The position numbers were made by a program, and so were the translations under genes. From DATIRA01 sp963766505 (GTDB lineage Bacteria; Pseudomonadota; Gammaproteobacteria; Steroidobacterales; Steroidobacteraceae), in assembly GCA_963766505.1 (NCBI GenBank), contig CAVYAL010000010.1, forward strand, positions 310,001 to 374,000: a DNA stretch of 64,000 bases, given 5' to 3'. Positions 18,073 to 27,088 of this stretch are shown here, one piece after another (within the stretch, counting starts at the first letter, position 1; every line of letters starts with the position of its first letter). A model generated the notes under the pieces. That model did not search any database. It was not told the origin of the DNA and was given only the letters and a program-made list of their open reading frames with translations.

Positions 18073-20679
18073 TTACGGCCGAGCGATGGTCACGACTGGA
18101 GACGTCCAGATCTGCCAATGATCCGGATTATTCGGGTTACCCAGGGCCTTGAGCGCCCGCACGTTGACTCGGTACTGGCCGTCCGGAACGAACTTGCGGT
18201 GGTCGAGCGTGCCCTTGCCGTTGTCGTGGCTGCGCGTCCCGTCCCACGAGAATGCGTAGAACAGCGTACGCGTGCCGTTGCGGCCGAGGTAGTCGATGTC
18301 GAGCACGTTGGAGAACACTGGGTGAACGCGCCTGCCCGTGGCGGCATCGACGATCTCCAGTTCCAGGCGCTGCACCGGATGCCCGGCGTGTACGAGGAAG
18401 TAGGGCACGTCGTCGCCGACCAGCGTGTAGCTCGCGCCGTTGGGCTGGTTAATGTAGAACCCGCTTTCGAGTTTGGTCAGCCACGGGAACGTCGCGCCGT
18501 TGAAGCCATCCAGCGGCTGGATGGCCTGGTAGTCGCCGACGAAGCCGGCGAACGGCACACGGTAGGGCGCGCCGCCGTCATCCGGCGTCATCACCACGTA
18601 GCCGCCGTAGATGCCGCCGGCCGGTCCGGCTGCCGGCGTGACCGTCACCTGCACCGTCGCCGACCCGCCGGCCGGTACCGTCACCGTCGGCGCCGAGAAG
18701 TCGACAGCCGCGCCGCCGAGGAAGTGCGCCAGGGGGAACGCAGTCGGTGCGTTGGTCGAGCCCGACGGCGCGATCCGGCGCTCGGTCGACAGCGCGTTGG
18801 TCGACGACAGTGCCAGCGTCACCGGTGCGCCGCCGCGGTTGGCGATCGTCAGCGTGCGCGTCTGCGGGCCGGCCTCGCCCTCGCCCAGCGAGAGCTTGCC
18901 CGGCGCCACGGACACCGCGCTCAGGATGGCGTCGTCGATGTCGAGCATGCCGGCGCCCTGGCGGTGCACGGGCTCCAGGAAGCCCAGCCCCGGGTTGGCA
19001 GACCAGACCTTCGGATCGGCCGTGTTCTGCAGCAGCGCGCGCACCTCGGATGCCCGTGTATTGGGACGAGCCTCGAGCAGCAGCGCCACCGCGCCGGCCA
19101 CGTGCGGTGCGGACATCGACGTGCCACTGAGCACGGCGTACTGACCGGCCTCGATCGGGTAGGTCGAGTAGATGCCGCCGCCAGGCGCGCCCACGTCGGG
19201 CTTGAGCGCCAGGTCCGGCGACAGGCCGTAGGAGCTGAAGCTGGAGATCAGGTCGGCCGTCGGGTTCGGGAACGAACTCTGCTGGTCGGTCCAGACCATC
19301 GTCACCGGTGCGGCCTGCGCCGCGATGAACTGGCCGTCGGCCTGCGAGATGCCCACCACCGGCACGTCGGAGCCGATCGGCCCGCCCAGCGTGCCGTTCA
19401 CGATGCCCGGCGCGTTGTTGTAGATCACCACCGCCGTGGCGCCGGCATTGATGGCGTTGACCGCCTTCTCTGCGAACGAGCAGGCGCCGCGCACGATCAG
19501 CGCCGCCTTGCCGGTTGGGTCGGCCGTCAGCGCGTCGACGTTGCAGGCGCGTCCGACGTCGACGATCTCGGTCGAGCCCGAGGTCGGCGCCGGCGCGGAG
19601 AAGGTCATCGTGCGGTAACCCACCTCCGTGCCGTTGACCGTAAAGTAAGGCAGGAACACGCCAGCGTTGTCGAACGATGCGACTCCGATGACATCGGTGC
19701 CGATGCCGGGCGCGCCGCCGGAGAAGGTGCCGGTGGCGCCGTTGTTGCCGGCCGAGGCGACGACGACGACGCCCTTCTTGACCAGCCGGTCGCCGACGGT
19801 AGCCGTCGGGTACTGCGGCCACTGGAAGGCCGCGCCCAGGCTCTGGTTGATGACCTGCATGCCGTCCTTGTAGGCACGCTCGAGCGCCGCGATGATGACG
19901 TCGGCGCTGGAACTGCCCTCGCAGCCGAACACCCGGTAGGCCCCGAGCGTGACCTCCGGCGCGACGCCGGTGACGCCGCCGGCACTGGCCGCCTTCGCGC
20001 CCACGATGCCCGCCACGTGCGTGCCGTGGCCGTTGCAGTCGTCCGGATCCGGGTCGGGCACGGCCGGCGCACCGGTGGCGGCGTTGTAGTCGTCGCCGAC
20101 GAAGTCGTAGCCGTAGGCGACCTTGTAGCCCGGGCCGAAGCCGCCGCCAAGATCGGGATGGTGGTAGTCGATGCCGGTGTCGATGACGGCGACCTTGATG
20201 CCCTTGCCCTCCAGGCCGAGCTGCGAGCGGGCGATGTCCACGCCGGTCTGAGTGATGGCGGTGAACATGTCGGTGCCGACTTCGCCGTCAAGCGCCGCGG
20301 GCTGCGGCGCCTCGATGTCAACCACGGGGTAGATCGCCTTAACGCCGGGCAGCCGTCTCACGTTGCCGATGTTGCCGCCGGTCAGCTCGACCGAGAAGCC
20401 GTTCCACAGCGTGTCGAACGCGTACCGTTCCTTGAAACTGATGCCCGCTGCGCGGGCGGCGTCACGAAACGCCTGCTTCTCTCGCGCCAGCGACCGGGGG
20501 TTGTTTCCGTCCGCCGCCGGACGCCCTGCGAGTTCGATAAACCAGCGCGATTGAACCTGCGACTGGCTGGCGGCGACGAACCCGGGATCAGCGCTGCCGA
20601 GTGCAACCGGAGACACGCCGCCCGAAAGCGCGGTGACTACAGCTGCCCCGAGCAGCGCACCAAGTGACTTGATGCGCAT
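18073..20679 (-). CDS. Secreted S8 (subtilisin-like) serine protease with PA domain
   Basis: 868-residue secreted protease. A signal peptide (MRIKSLGALLGAAVVTALSG) is followed by an inhibitor-I9-like propeptide to about residue 135. The catalytic Asp is in VAVIDTGIDYHHPD, His in GHGTHVAGI, and Ser in GTSMSAPHVAGA. A protease-associated domain (ALIVRGACSFAEKAVNAI, AVVIYNN) is inserted between His and Ser, as in Vpr and plant-type subtilases. The C-terminal about 300 residues form Fn3-like beta domains (TLTIANRGGAPVTLALSS; PAGGSATVQVTVTP), with possible roles in substrate binding or surface retention. ATG 20679 has AGGAGA at good spacing; upstream codons are not leader-like. It is a single-gene unit ending in a strong terminator. 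Confidence 0.92.
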   Translation of the reverse strand: MRIKSLGALLGAAVVTALSGGVSPVALGSADPGFVAASQSQVQSRWFIELAGRPAADGNNPRSLAREKQAFRDAARAAGISFKERYAFDTLWNGFSVELTGGNIGNVRRLPGVKAIYPVVDIEAPQPAALDGEVGTDMFTAITQTGVDIARSQLGLEGKGIKVAVIDTGIDYHHPDLGGGFGPGYKVAYGYDFVGDDYNAATGAPAVPDPDPDDCNGHGTHVAGIVGAKAASAGGVTGVAPEVTLGAYRVFGCEGSSSADVIIAALERAYKDGMQVINQSLGAAFQWPQYPTATVGDRLVKKGVVVVASAGNNGATGTFSGGAPGIGTDVIGVASFDNAGVFLPYFTVNGTEVGYRTMTFSAPAPTSGSTEIVDVGRACNVDALTADPTGKAALIVRGACSFAEKAVNAINAGATAVVIYNNAPGIVNGTLGGPIGSDVPVVGISQADGQFIAAQAAPVTMVWTDQQSSFPNPTADLISSFSSYGLSPDLALKPDVGAPGGGIYSTYPIEAGQYAVLSGTSMSAPHVAGAVALLLEARPNTRASEVRALLQNTADPKVWSANPGLGFLEPVHRQGAGMLDIDDAILSAVSVAPGKLSLGEGEAGPQTRTLTIANRGGAPVTLALSSTNALSTERRIAPSGSTNAPTAFPLAHFLGGAAVDFSAPTVTVPAGGSATVQVTVTPAAGPAGGIYGGYVVMTPDDGGAPYRVPFAGFVGDYQAIQPLDGFNGATFPWLTKLESGFYINQPNGASYTLVGDDVPYFLVHAGHPVQRLELEIVDAATGRRVHPVFSNVLDIDYLGRNGTRTLFYAFSWDGTRSHDNGKGTLDHRKFVPDGQYRVNVRALKALGNPNNPDHWQIWTSPVVTIARP

Positions 20680-20920
20680 CTCTGTCTTCTCCTGCGAATA
20701 TGTAAAGTTGACGCAGACTCTTGAGGCTAAGCACCACCGCGTAGCTCGGACATCCTGCAATTGGTTTGTTGTGCAGTGGTCGTCGGCTTCGCGACCCCGC
20801 CTCGCGGCGCTAGGGCCCTTCGACCGGTGCTGTGAGGTGGACGCTACGCAACTCGGAGGCTGATTTCAAGATATGCGGGACTGCTGCGTCGCGCCGCAGG
20901 ATTCGCGACGCGGCTGCCGG

Positions 20921-20949
20921 CTGTCACCCGACGAGTGATTGCCTATAAA
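20921..20949 (+). promoter_or_regulatory. Candidate promoter of the TolB/TPR gene
   Basis: CTGTCA (20921-20926) and TATAAA (20944-20949) are spaced by 17 bases. Transcription would start near 20956, after the TTG at 20939 but before the GTG at 20993, so it also helps decide the start of the following gene. The rest of the 313-base divergent gap (20680-20992) shows nothing else clear. Confidence 0.45.
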
Positions 20950-20992
20950 CTCCGGCCGTGACGAAGCCCCTCAAGCGACTGGCACGCCGCCA

Positions 20993-22807
20993 GTGACTGA
21001 AGACGCCGGTCCGTGGGCCAAGTTGCGCCGTCGCAAGGTGGGGCAGTGGGGCATCGTCTACGCGGCGGGCGCGTGGGGCTTCCTGCAGGGCCTCGAGTAC
21101 GTCACCGACACGTTCCACTGGCCGGACGCGATCCAGCAGTCCGCGACTCTCGCCCTGCTGATCGGCCTGCCCGTCGTCATGGTGATCGCCTGGTATCACG
21201 GCGACCAGGGCCGGCAGCGGGTCAGTGCTGCCGAACTCACCATCATCACGCTGCTGTTCCTGCTCGGAGGCGGGATTTTCTGGCTCTACGACCGGGCGAG
21301 CGATGAGCCGCCGGCCGCGGAGGCAGTGCTGGCGCCGGAGGCCGTCACGCCGGGCGCAGCAGCCCTCGTCTCCGACAGATCGATCGCGGTGCTGCCGTTC
21401 GTCAACATGTCGGGCGACCCGGACAACGAGTACTTCTCGGACGGAATCTCCGAGGAAATTCTGAACGTGCTCGCCGGCACGCCCGAACTGCGGGTCGCGG
21501 CCCGTACCTCGTCGTTCTCGTTCAAGGGAAAGGCGATGGAGGTGCCCGAGATAGCCGACGCGCTCCAGGTGCGCATGGTGCTCGAGGGCAGCGTGCGCAG
21601 GCAGGGCGACCAGGTCCGCATCACCGCGCAGCTGATCGACGCGCAGGACGGCTTCCACGTCTGGTCGCAGACCTACGACCGCAGGCTCGAGGACATCTTC
21701 GCGATCCAGGACGAGATCGCCCGGGCGATCGGCGAGGAACTCAAGGTGAAGATCGCCGGGTCCGCCCGGGCGGGAGAGCGTGCGGGTGGACCGCCGAACC
21801 TGGCGTCCCACGACCTTTACCTGCGCGGCATGGCGCTGTGGCACATGCGCCGCGAGCAGGAACTCTGGGACGCCATCGCCGTCTTTGAAGAAGCGGCCGC
21901 GCTCGATCCGCAATCTGCCCAGGCGTTTGCAGGGCTGGCATTAGCCTACTCGGTGATTGGTGGCTACAGCGCTCGAGTGCCCGTTGCAGAGACCCTACTG
22001 CGCGCCCGGGACGCCGCGGAGATGGCACTTGCGCTGGACCCATTGCTGCCCGAGGCTTACGCGGCGTTGGGCAACGCCGCATCGTATGGTGGGGATCGGC
22101 GATTGACCTCGATTGCGCTGCTCAAGCGGGCCATCGACCTGCGGCCTTCGTTCGCAACGGCTCACCAATGGCTCGGCACGAAGTTGATGACCAACGGAGA
22201 CCTTGCGGGCGGCCTCGCGTCGCTGGAGCGAGCATCGACGCTGGATCCGCGCTCCCCGATCATTGCCGACAATCATGCCTCGGTCCTGTTGAGCCTGGGT
22301 CGCAATGAGGAGGCCAGGGCGCGGTGCCTGGAGGCGCTCGAGTTCGCGCCGACTTTTGCCGGCTGCCTGAGAATTGCCAGCATGGCCGGACTTTACCTGG
22401 GTGATTACGAGGCAGTGCGACCGCTGCTCGAACGGTTCGTGTCCGGTGAGAATCCGAGCGCAGGCGCACAAGCCACCGAACTCGTCGATGCGCTGACCGG
22501 CCGCGCCGACCGGCAGGCATTCGCGAGGCGACTGGCGGACTTCCCGATCAACAGCAACCTGGACCGGGGCAGCGGCAACGCGCTTCCCGGAGACGTCGTA
22601 ACGGCCTTGCTGATGTTGCTCGGCGAGCGCGAACTGGCGCTTGACTATCTCGAGCGTCTCGCCGGGATTCCCAATGGCTTTGCGGACTGGACGATCATGC
22701 TGCCAGTGCTGGACCCGATCCGCTGCGAACCACGCTTCGCGGCGGTGGTCGAGAGGCTGAAAACCACCGATCCGCACGCGGCGAAGGTGTGCGCGGCAAA
22801 GTCGTGA
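20993..22807 (+). CDS. Membrane TolB_N/FlgO-like protein with TPR repeats
   Basis: About 604 residues. The N-terminal part has a basic start (WAKLRRRKVGQWGIVYAAGAW) and two membrane helices (SATLALLIGLPVVMVIAWY and ELTIITLLFLLGGGIFWLY). Next comes a TolB-N/FlgO-like domain with the hallmark SIAVLPFVNMSGDPDNEYFS and DGISEEILNVLA. From about residue 260, TPR-like helices follow (AFAGLALAYSVIGG, AYAALGNAASYGG, ATAHQWLGTKLM, NHASVLLSLGRNEEAR). This layout is common downstream of CadC/adenylate-cyclase-type sensors, but here the DNA-binding or cyclase domain is absent. Probably an inner-membrane scaffold or sensor with its bulk outside the cytoplasm. GTG 20993 fits the promoter; TTG 20939 is the alternative. 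Confidence 0.8.
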   Translation: MTEDAGPWAKLRRRKVGQWGIVYAAGAWGFLQGLEYVTDTFHWPDAIQQSATLALLIGLPVVMVIAWYHGDQGRQRVSAAELTIITLLFLLGGGIFWLYDRASDEPPAAEAVLAPEAVTPGAAALVSDRSIAVLPFVNMSGDPDNEYFSDGISEEILNVLAGTPELRVAARTSSFSFKGKAMEVPEIADALQVRMVLEGSVRRQGDQVRITAQLIDAQDGFHVWSQTYDRRLEDIFAIQDEIARAIGEELKVKIAGSARAGERAGGPPNLASHDLYLRGMALWHMRREQELWDAIAVFEEAAALDPQSAQAFAGLALAYSVIGGYSARVPVAETLLRARDAAEMALALDPLLPEAYAALGNAASYGGDRRLTSIALLKRAIDLRPSFATAHQWLGTKLMTNGDLAGGLASLERASTLDPRSPIIADNHASVLLSLGRNEEARARCLEALEFAPTFAGCLRIASMAGLYLGDYEAVRPLLERFVSGENPSAGAQATELVDALTGRADRQAFARRLADFPINSNLDRGSGNALPGDVVTALLMLLGERELALDYLERLAGIPNGFADWTIMLPVLDPIRCEPRFAAVVERLKTTDPHAAKVCAAKS

Positions 22808-22885
22808 AATCGCCCATGGCTCGTCTGCGAGGGCGCAGGGGGGCAACGCGTCGAGCGGGTCGGGCACCTTCCATGAGGAGAATCG

Positions 22886-23317
22886 ATGAGCATCAATAGC
22901 CCGATCTTTGCCCCGGCCATCGTGCTGGTACTGTGGTCAATCGTCATGCTCGGCTGGCTCGCGATCACGAGGCTGCCCGCCATGTCGAGAGCGGGTGTCT
23001 CGCTCGCCAGCGTGGTCGGTGCCCGTGGCGTCAATCTCGAGGGCGTGGTGCCGGACAAGGTGAACTGGAAGGCCCACAACTACGCCCACCTGATGGAGCA
23101 GCCGACGCTGTTCTATGCCACCGTGATCATCCTGGGCGTGATCGGCCAGGGCAATGGCCTCAACCTGCAGCTCGCCTGGGCTTACGTGATCCTGCGTATC
23201 GCGCACAGCATCGTGCAGGCGACGTGGAATCGCGTGATCGTGCGCTTTACGCTGTTCAGCCTCGCGACAGTGGCGCTGCTGATGCTGGCGGTTAACGCTG
23301 CCATGGCTACGCTTTAA
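22886..23317 (+). CDS. MAPEG family membrane protein
   Basis: 143-residue four-helix membrane protein. Helices lie at about residues 6-27, 70-90, 95-112 and 118-140. NWKAHNYAHLMEQPTLFYATVI holds the family's N-x-x-x-x-E-x-P pattern (NYAHLMEQP), and RIAHSIVQATWNRVIVR resembles the helix-3 signature. Better conserved at the E-x-P position than the MAPEG gene at 1715. Function in bacteria is mostly unknown; glutathione-linked lipid chemistry is the family's eukaryotic role. ATG 22886 has a strong ribosome site, ATGAGGAGAATCG. A hairpin at 23408 probably ends the transcript. Confidence 0.85.
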   Translation: MSINSPIFAPAIVLVLWSIVMLGWLAITRLPAMSRAGVSLASVVGARGVNLEGVVPDKVNWKAHNYAHLMEQPTLFYATVIILGVIGQGNGLNLQLAWAYVILRIAHSIVQATWNRVIVRFTLFSLATVALLMLAVNAAMATL

Positions 23318-23407
23318 GAGCCTCGCCTGCGCGCAGGAAGTCCAATCAGCCATTTCTGTGGCGAGAGCGCGGGCGCAGTCGCAGGCGACACTGAGCGCCT
23401 GGAAATG

Positions 23408-23436
23408 CAAAGGCCCCGGGGTTGCCGGGGCCTTTG
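23408..23436. terminator. Bidirectional terminator hairpin between MAPEG and hppA
   Basis: Perfect 12-base arms CAAAGGCCCCGG and CCGGGGCCTTTG with a 5-base loop, between two convergent genes. Short T runs flank it on both strands, so it may serve both. Confidence 0.7.
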
Positions 23437-23478
23437 TGATCGCAGGCGGCGAGGAACCCTCACCCGCGCTGCGCGCGA

Positions 23479-23500
23479 CCTCTCCCGCGAGCGGGAGAGG
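23479..23500. repeat. Short palindrome CCTCTCCCGC/GCGGGAGAGG
   Basis: A palindrome with 10-base arms just after the hppA stop region. Its sequence, with flanking ACCCTCACCC, resembles an intergenic repeat seen in many proteobacterial genomes. It may add to hppA termination. Recognition as a dispersed repeat is from memory. Confidence 0.5.
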
Positions 23501-23510
23501 TGAGATCAGA

Positions 23511-25547
23511 TCACAGCAGCGGCACCAGCAGCAGTGCCACGATGTTGATGATCTTGATCAGCGGGTTGATGGCGGGGCCCGCGGTGTCCTTGTACGGATC
23601 GCCCACGGTGTCGCCGGTCACGGCCGCCTTGTGCGTCTCGGAGCCCTTGCCGCCGAAGTTTCCTTCCTCGATGTACTTCTTCGCGTTGTCCCAGGCGCCG
23701 CCGCCGGTGCACATCGAGATCGCAACGAACAGGCCCGTCACGATCGTGCCGATCAGCACGCCGCCGAGCGCACGGATGCCGGCGCCGGGGCCGAGCAGCC
23801 AGTTCATGCCGAAGCCGACGATGACCGGGACCAGGATCGGTAGCAGCGACGGGATGATCATCTCCTTGATCGCCGCACGCGTCAGCAGGTCCACGGCCTT
23901 CGAGTAGTCGGGCTTGGCCTTGCCCTCCATGATGCCCTTGATCTCCTTGAACTGGCGGCGCACCTCGACGACGACCGAGCTGGCGGCGCGGCCGACGGCC
24001 TCCATCGCCATCGCGGCGAACAGGTAAGGAACCAGGCCGCCGATGAACAGGCCGATGATCACGGCCGGGTCGGACAGCGAGAACTTCTCGAGCTTGCCGG
24101 CGATCTCGAGGTTGTTCGTGTAGTCGGCGAACAGCACCAGCGCCGCGAGGCCGGCCGAGCCGATCGCGTAGCCCTTCGTGACGGCCTTGGTCGTGTTGCC
24201 GACCGCGTCCAGCGCGTCGGTGATCTTGCGCACGTCCTTCGGCAGGCCCGCCATCTCGGCGATGCCGCCGCCGTTGTCGGTGATCGGGCCATACGCATCC
24301 AGCGCCACGATCATGCCGGTCATCGACAGCATGGCGGTGGCAGAGATCGCTATCCCGTACAGACCGCCGAGCTCGTAAGCGCCCCAGATCGCGGCACAGA
24401 TCGCCAGCACCGGCAGCGCCGTCGACTTCATCGAGACCGCGAGGCCGGCAATCACGTTGGTGCCGTGGCCGGTCTGCGAAGCGGCCGCAACGTAGCGCAC
24501 CGGCTTGTACTCGGTGGCCGTGTAGTACTCGGTGATCCAGATCATCGCGGCGGTGAGCGCGAGGCCGATCAGCGCGCAGAAGTAAAGGTTCGTGGCCACC
24601 TCGCCCATCATCGCCTGCGTGATCGGCCAGAACAGGATCGCGGCGATCACGCCGGAGACGATCACGCCGCGGTAGAGCGCGTTCATGATCTTGCCGCCGT
24701 CGGCGACCTTGACGAAGAACGTGCCGATGATCGAGCCAACGATCGAGGCGGCGCCGAGCACCAGCGGGTACAGCACGGCGTTGGGGCCGAGGTGCTGCAG
24801 CGTCAGGCCCGCGAGCAGCATCGTCGCGACCACCGTCACCGCGTAGGTCTCGAACAGGTCGGCGGCCATGCCGGCGCAGTCGCCGACGTTGTCGCCGACG
24901 TTGTCGGCGATCACGGCCGGGTTGCGCGGGTCGTCCTCGGGGATGCCGGCTTCCACCTTGCCGACCAGGTCGGCGCCGACGTCGGCGCCCTTGGTGAAGA
25001 TGCCGCCACCGAGTCGCGCGAAGATCGAGATCAGCGAGCCGCCGAAGGCGAGGCCCACCAGCGCGTGCAGCGCGGCGTCCTGGCTGCCCGTCATCTTCAG
25101 CATCAGCGCGTAGTACACCGCGACGCCGAGCAGTCCGAGACCGACGACCAGCATGCCGGTGATCGCGCCGCCGCGGAACGCGACCTGCAGCGCCGGGTTC
25201 AGCCCGATGCTGGCGGCATGGGCCGTGCGGACGTTGGCGCGCACCGACACGTTCATGCCGATGTAGCCCGCGAGCCCCGAGAGGATCGCGCCGACCGCGA
25301 AGCCGCCGGCGGTCGCCCAGCCGAGCGCAAAGCCGAGGATCAGGAACAGCACCACGCCCACTATGCCGATGGTCGTGTACTGCCGGTTCAGGTAGGCGCT
25401 GGCGCCCTGCTGGATGGCCGAGGCGATTTCCTGCATGCGCTCGTTGCCGGCCGGCTGTGCCAGGATCCAGCGCACGGAGAAGACGCCATAGAGGATCGCG
25501 GCGACGCCTGCGCCGACCGCAAGCCACAGCGCGAGTTCGGTGGTCAT
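23511..25547 (-). CDS. hppA: K+-independent proton-pumping membrane pyrophosphatase
   Basis: 678-residue integral membrane pyrophosphatase with about 16 helices. It splits pyrophosphate in the cytoplasm and pumps H+ across the inner membrane. Substrate motifs are visible: DVGADLVGKVE, DNVGDNVGDCAGM, and late DNAKKYIEEG. The diagnostic position reads GNTTKAVTKG, with Lys where K+-dependent enzymes have Ala (GNTTAA), so this is the K+-independent class. The upstream pfp gene on the same strand ends 94 bases before the ATG, with a candidate promoter overlapping the pfp stop. With a PPi-type phosphofructokinase beside it, the enzyme can balance pyrophosphate between glycolysis and proton pumping. 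Confidence 0.97.
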   Translation of the reverse strand: MTTELALWLAVGAGVAAILYGVFSVRWILAQPAGNERMQEIASAIQQGASAYLNRQYTTIGIVGVVLFLILGFALGWATAGGFAVGAILSGLAGYIGMNVSVRANVRTAHAASIGLNPALQVAFRGGAITGMLVVGLGLLGVAVYYALMLKMTGSQDAALHALVGLAFGGSLISIFARLGGGIFTKGADVGADLVGKVEAGIPEDDPRNPAVIADNVGDNVGDCAGMAADLFETYAVTVVATMLLAGLTLQHLGPNAVLYPLVLGAASIVGSIIGTFFVKVADGGKIMNALYRGVIVSGVIAAILFWPITQAMMGEVATNLYFCALIGLALTAAMIWITEYYTATEYKPVRYVAAASQTGHGTNVIAGLAVSMKSTALPVLAICAAIWGAYELGGLYGIAISATAMLSMTGMIVALDAYGPITDNGGGIAEMAGLPKDVRKITDALDAVGNTTKAVTKGYAIGSAGLAALVLFADYTNNLEIAGKLEKFSLSDPAVIIGLFIGGLVPYLFAAMAMEAVGRAASSVVVEVRRQFKEIKGIMEGKAKPDYSKAVDLLTRAAIKEMIIPSLLPILVPVIVGFGMNWLLGPGAGIRALGGVLIGTIVTGLFVAISMCTGGGAWDNAKKYIEEGNFGGKGSETHKAAVTGDTVGDPYKDTAGPAINPLIKIINIVALLLVPLL

Positions 25548-25591
25548 TGCTTAGCTCCCATTTTCCGAAGACTTTCTTTTGTTCCAACAAG

Positions 25592-25626
25592 GGGCGGGCG
25601 CGGCACTTTCGACCACTCGCCCGCCC
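25592..25626 (-). other. Hairpin in the pfp-hppA gap
   Basis: Perfect 9-base GC arms (GGGCGGGCG with CGCCCGCCC) in the leader of hppA. On the hppA strand only CTTGTT follows, so it is a weak terminator or attenuator that could lower read-through from pfp. Confidence 0.45.
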
Positions 25627-25640
25627 AAAAAAGGCCGCGG

Positions 25641-25649
25641 ACTATAGCA
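25641..25649 (-). promoter_or_regulatory. Candidate extended -10 promoter for hppA
   Basis: On the minus strand TGCTATAGT (an extended -10 of TGnTATAAT type) overlaps the pfp stop codon. It would start a message about 85 bases before the hppA ATG. No convincing -35 is seen. Confidence 0.35.
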
Positions 25650-26916
25650 CAAACCGCTTTTTCAGCTTCCTGCGGACCGGGACGTTCTTCAGCACCACGT
25701 ACTGGGGCAGTCCGTTCTTGTACGGCGGGTAATCCTCGCCCTTGATCAGTGGCGCGAGGTAGCGTCGTCCCCTGGCCGTGATGTGGAAGCCGTCGGTCGT
25801 GATGTAGTCACGCGGCAGCATCTTCTCCTTGTTGGCCACGTCCTCGAGACGGGCCATGCCGATCTTCCAGCGGTAGGGCTTGTCGGAGGTCCGCACGATC
25901 GTCGGCATGACCGAGTTGTGGCCCTTCAGCGCCAGCTCGACCGCCGCCTTGCCGACCGCGTAGGCCTGCTCGACGTCGACCTTCGAGGCGATGTGGCGGG
26001 CTGCGCGCTGCAGGTAATCGGCTACCGCCCAGTGGTACTTGTAGCCGAGCTTGTCCTTGACGAGCTGGGCAACCACCGGGGCGACGCCGCCGAGCTGCGC
26101 ATGCCCGAAGGCATCGCGCGTGCCCGCATCGGCCAGGAAGCGTCCGTCCGGGTTCTTCACCCCTTCCGAGACCACGACCGCGCAGTAACCGTATTTCTCT
26201 ACCGCTGACTTCACCCTGGCGAGGAAGCGATCCTCGTCGAACGTGATCTCGGGGAACAGGATCAAGTGCGGCGCATCGCCCGCCTTCTCGGCGGCGAGGC
26301 CGCCGGCTGCGGCGATCCAGCCCGCGTGGCGGCCCATGACTTCCATGATGAACACCTTGGTCGAGGTCTTCGCCATCGACGCGACGTCGAACCCGGCCTC
26401 GCGGATCGAGACGGCCACGTACTTCGCAACGGAACCGAAGCCCGGGCAGCAGTCGGTGATTGGCAGGTCGTTGTCTACGGTCTTCGGCACGTGTATCGCG
26501 TGCACCGGGTAGCCCATCTTCTCGGACAGCAGCGAGACCTTCAGGCAGGTGTCCGCCGAGTCGCCGCCGCCGTTGTAGAAGAAGTAGCCGATGTCGTGCG
26601 CCTTGAAGACCTCGATCAGCCGCTCGTACTGGGTCGGGTCGTCCTCGAACTTCTTCAGCTTGAAGCGGGCCGAGCCGAAGGCCCCGGCTGGCGTGTGCCT
26701 GAGCGCGCGGATCGCGGCCGCGCTCTCCTTGCCGGTGTCGATCAGGTCCTCGGTCAAGGCGCCGATGATGCCGTTGCGGCCGGCGTAGAGGCTGCCGATC
26801 CGGTGCTTGTGCTTGCGGGCGGTCTCGATGACGCCGCAGGCCGAGGCGTTGATCACTGCCGTGACACCACCGGATTGTGCGTAGAAGGCATTGCGCCGAG
26901 GGGTCTTTTTCTGCAT
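25642..26916 (-). CDS. pfp: Pyrophosphate-dependent 6-phosphofructokinase
   Basis: 424-residue phosphofructokinase. It phosphorylates fructose 6-phosphate using pyrophosphate rather than ATP, reversibly, and so works in both glycolysis and gluconeogenesis. The cofactor choice is read from YNGGGDSADT and from VPKTVDND: ATP enzymes have PGTIDND, whereas PPi enzymes have Lys in place of that Gly. FIMEVMGRHAGW is the fructose 6-phosphate site. Length matches the long bacterial PPi group. It is the first gene of a pfp-hppA unit. No ATP-type pfkA is present in the window. ATG 26916 lies in the divergent gap before adk. Confidence 0.93.
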   Translation of the reverse strand: MQKKTPRRNAFYAQSGGVTAVINASACGVIETARKHKHRIGSLYAGRNGIIGALTEDLIDTGKESAAAIRALRHTPAGAFGSARFKLKKFEDDPTQYERLIEVFKAHDIGYFFYNGGGDSADTCLKVSLLSEKMGYPVHAIHVPKTVDNDLPITDCCPGFGSVAKYVAVSIREAGFDVASMAKTSTKVFIMEVMGRHAGWIAAAGGLAAEKAGDAPHLILFPEITFDEDRFLARVKSAVEKYGYCAVVVSEGVKNPDGRFLADAGTRDAFGHAQLGGVAPVVAQLVKDKLGYKYHWAVADYLQRAARHIASKVDVEQAYAVGKAAVELALKGHNSVMPTIVRTSDKPYRWKIGMARLEDVANKEKMLPRDYITTDGFHITARGRRYLAPLIKGEDYPPYKNGLPQYVVLKNVPVRRKLKKRFVL

Positions 26917-27088
26917 GAGAGCTCCCGGGAAAATCCTTACCTATGACGGGTACTTAGCGGGTCCTGGAGGCTCCCAAGGATACCCGAACCGGCGCCCGGG
27001 CCGCCCCCGTAGTAACCGCGGCGCCGGTTGGCGCGGCAGCCGGATTTCGGTACGGTTCCCGCCACCCATTCCGGTCGGAAGAACAACC

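Noticed and set aside
17881..20667. Very long open frame (over 900 codons) on the plus strand opposite the subtilase gene
   Set aside because: It mirrors the codon periodicity of a well-supported gene in GC-rich DNA; the translation is Arg/His/Asp-rich with no domain.
20939..20992. TTG 20939 as start of the TolB/TPR gene
   Set aside because: It lies before the predicted transcription start, and the added residues do not resemble the family.
23506..25590. Open frame of about 694 codons overlapping hppA in another minus-strand frame
   Set aside because: The protein is Arg/Gly-rich noise, while the hppA frame contains all pyrophosphatase motifs.
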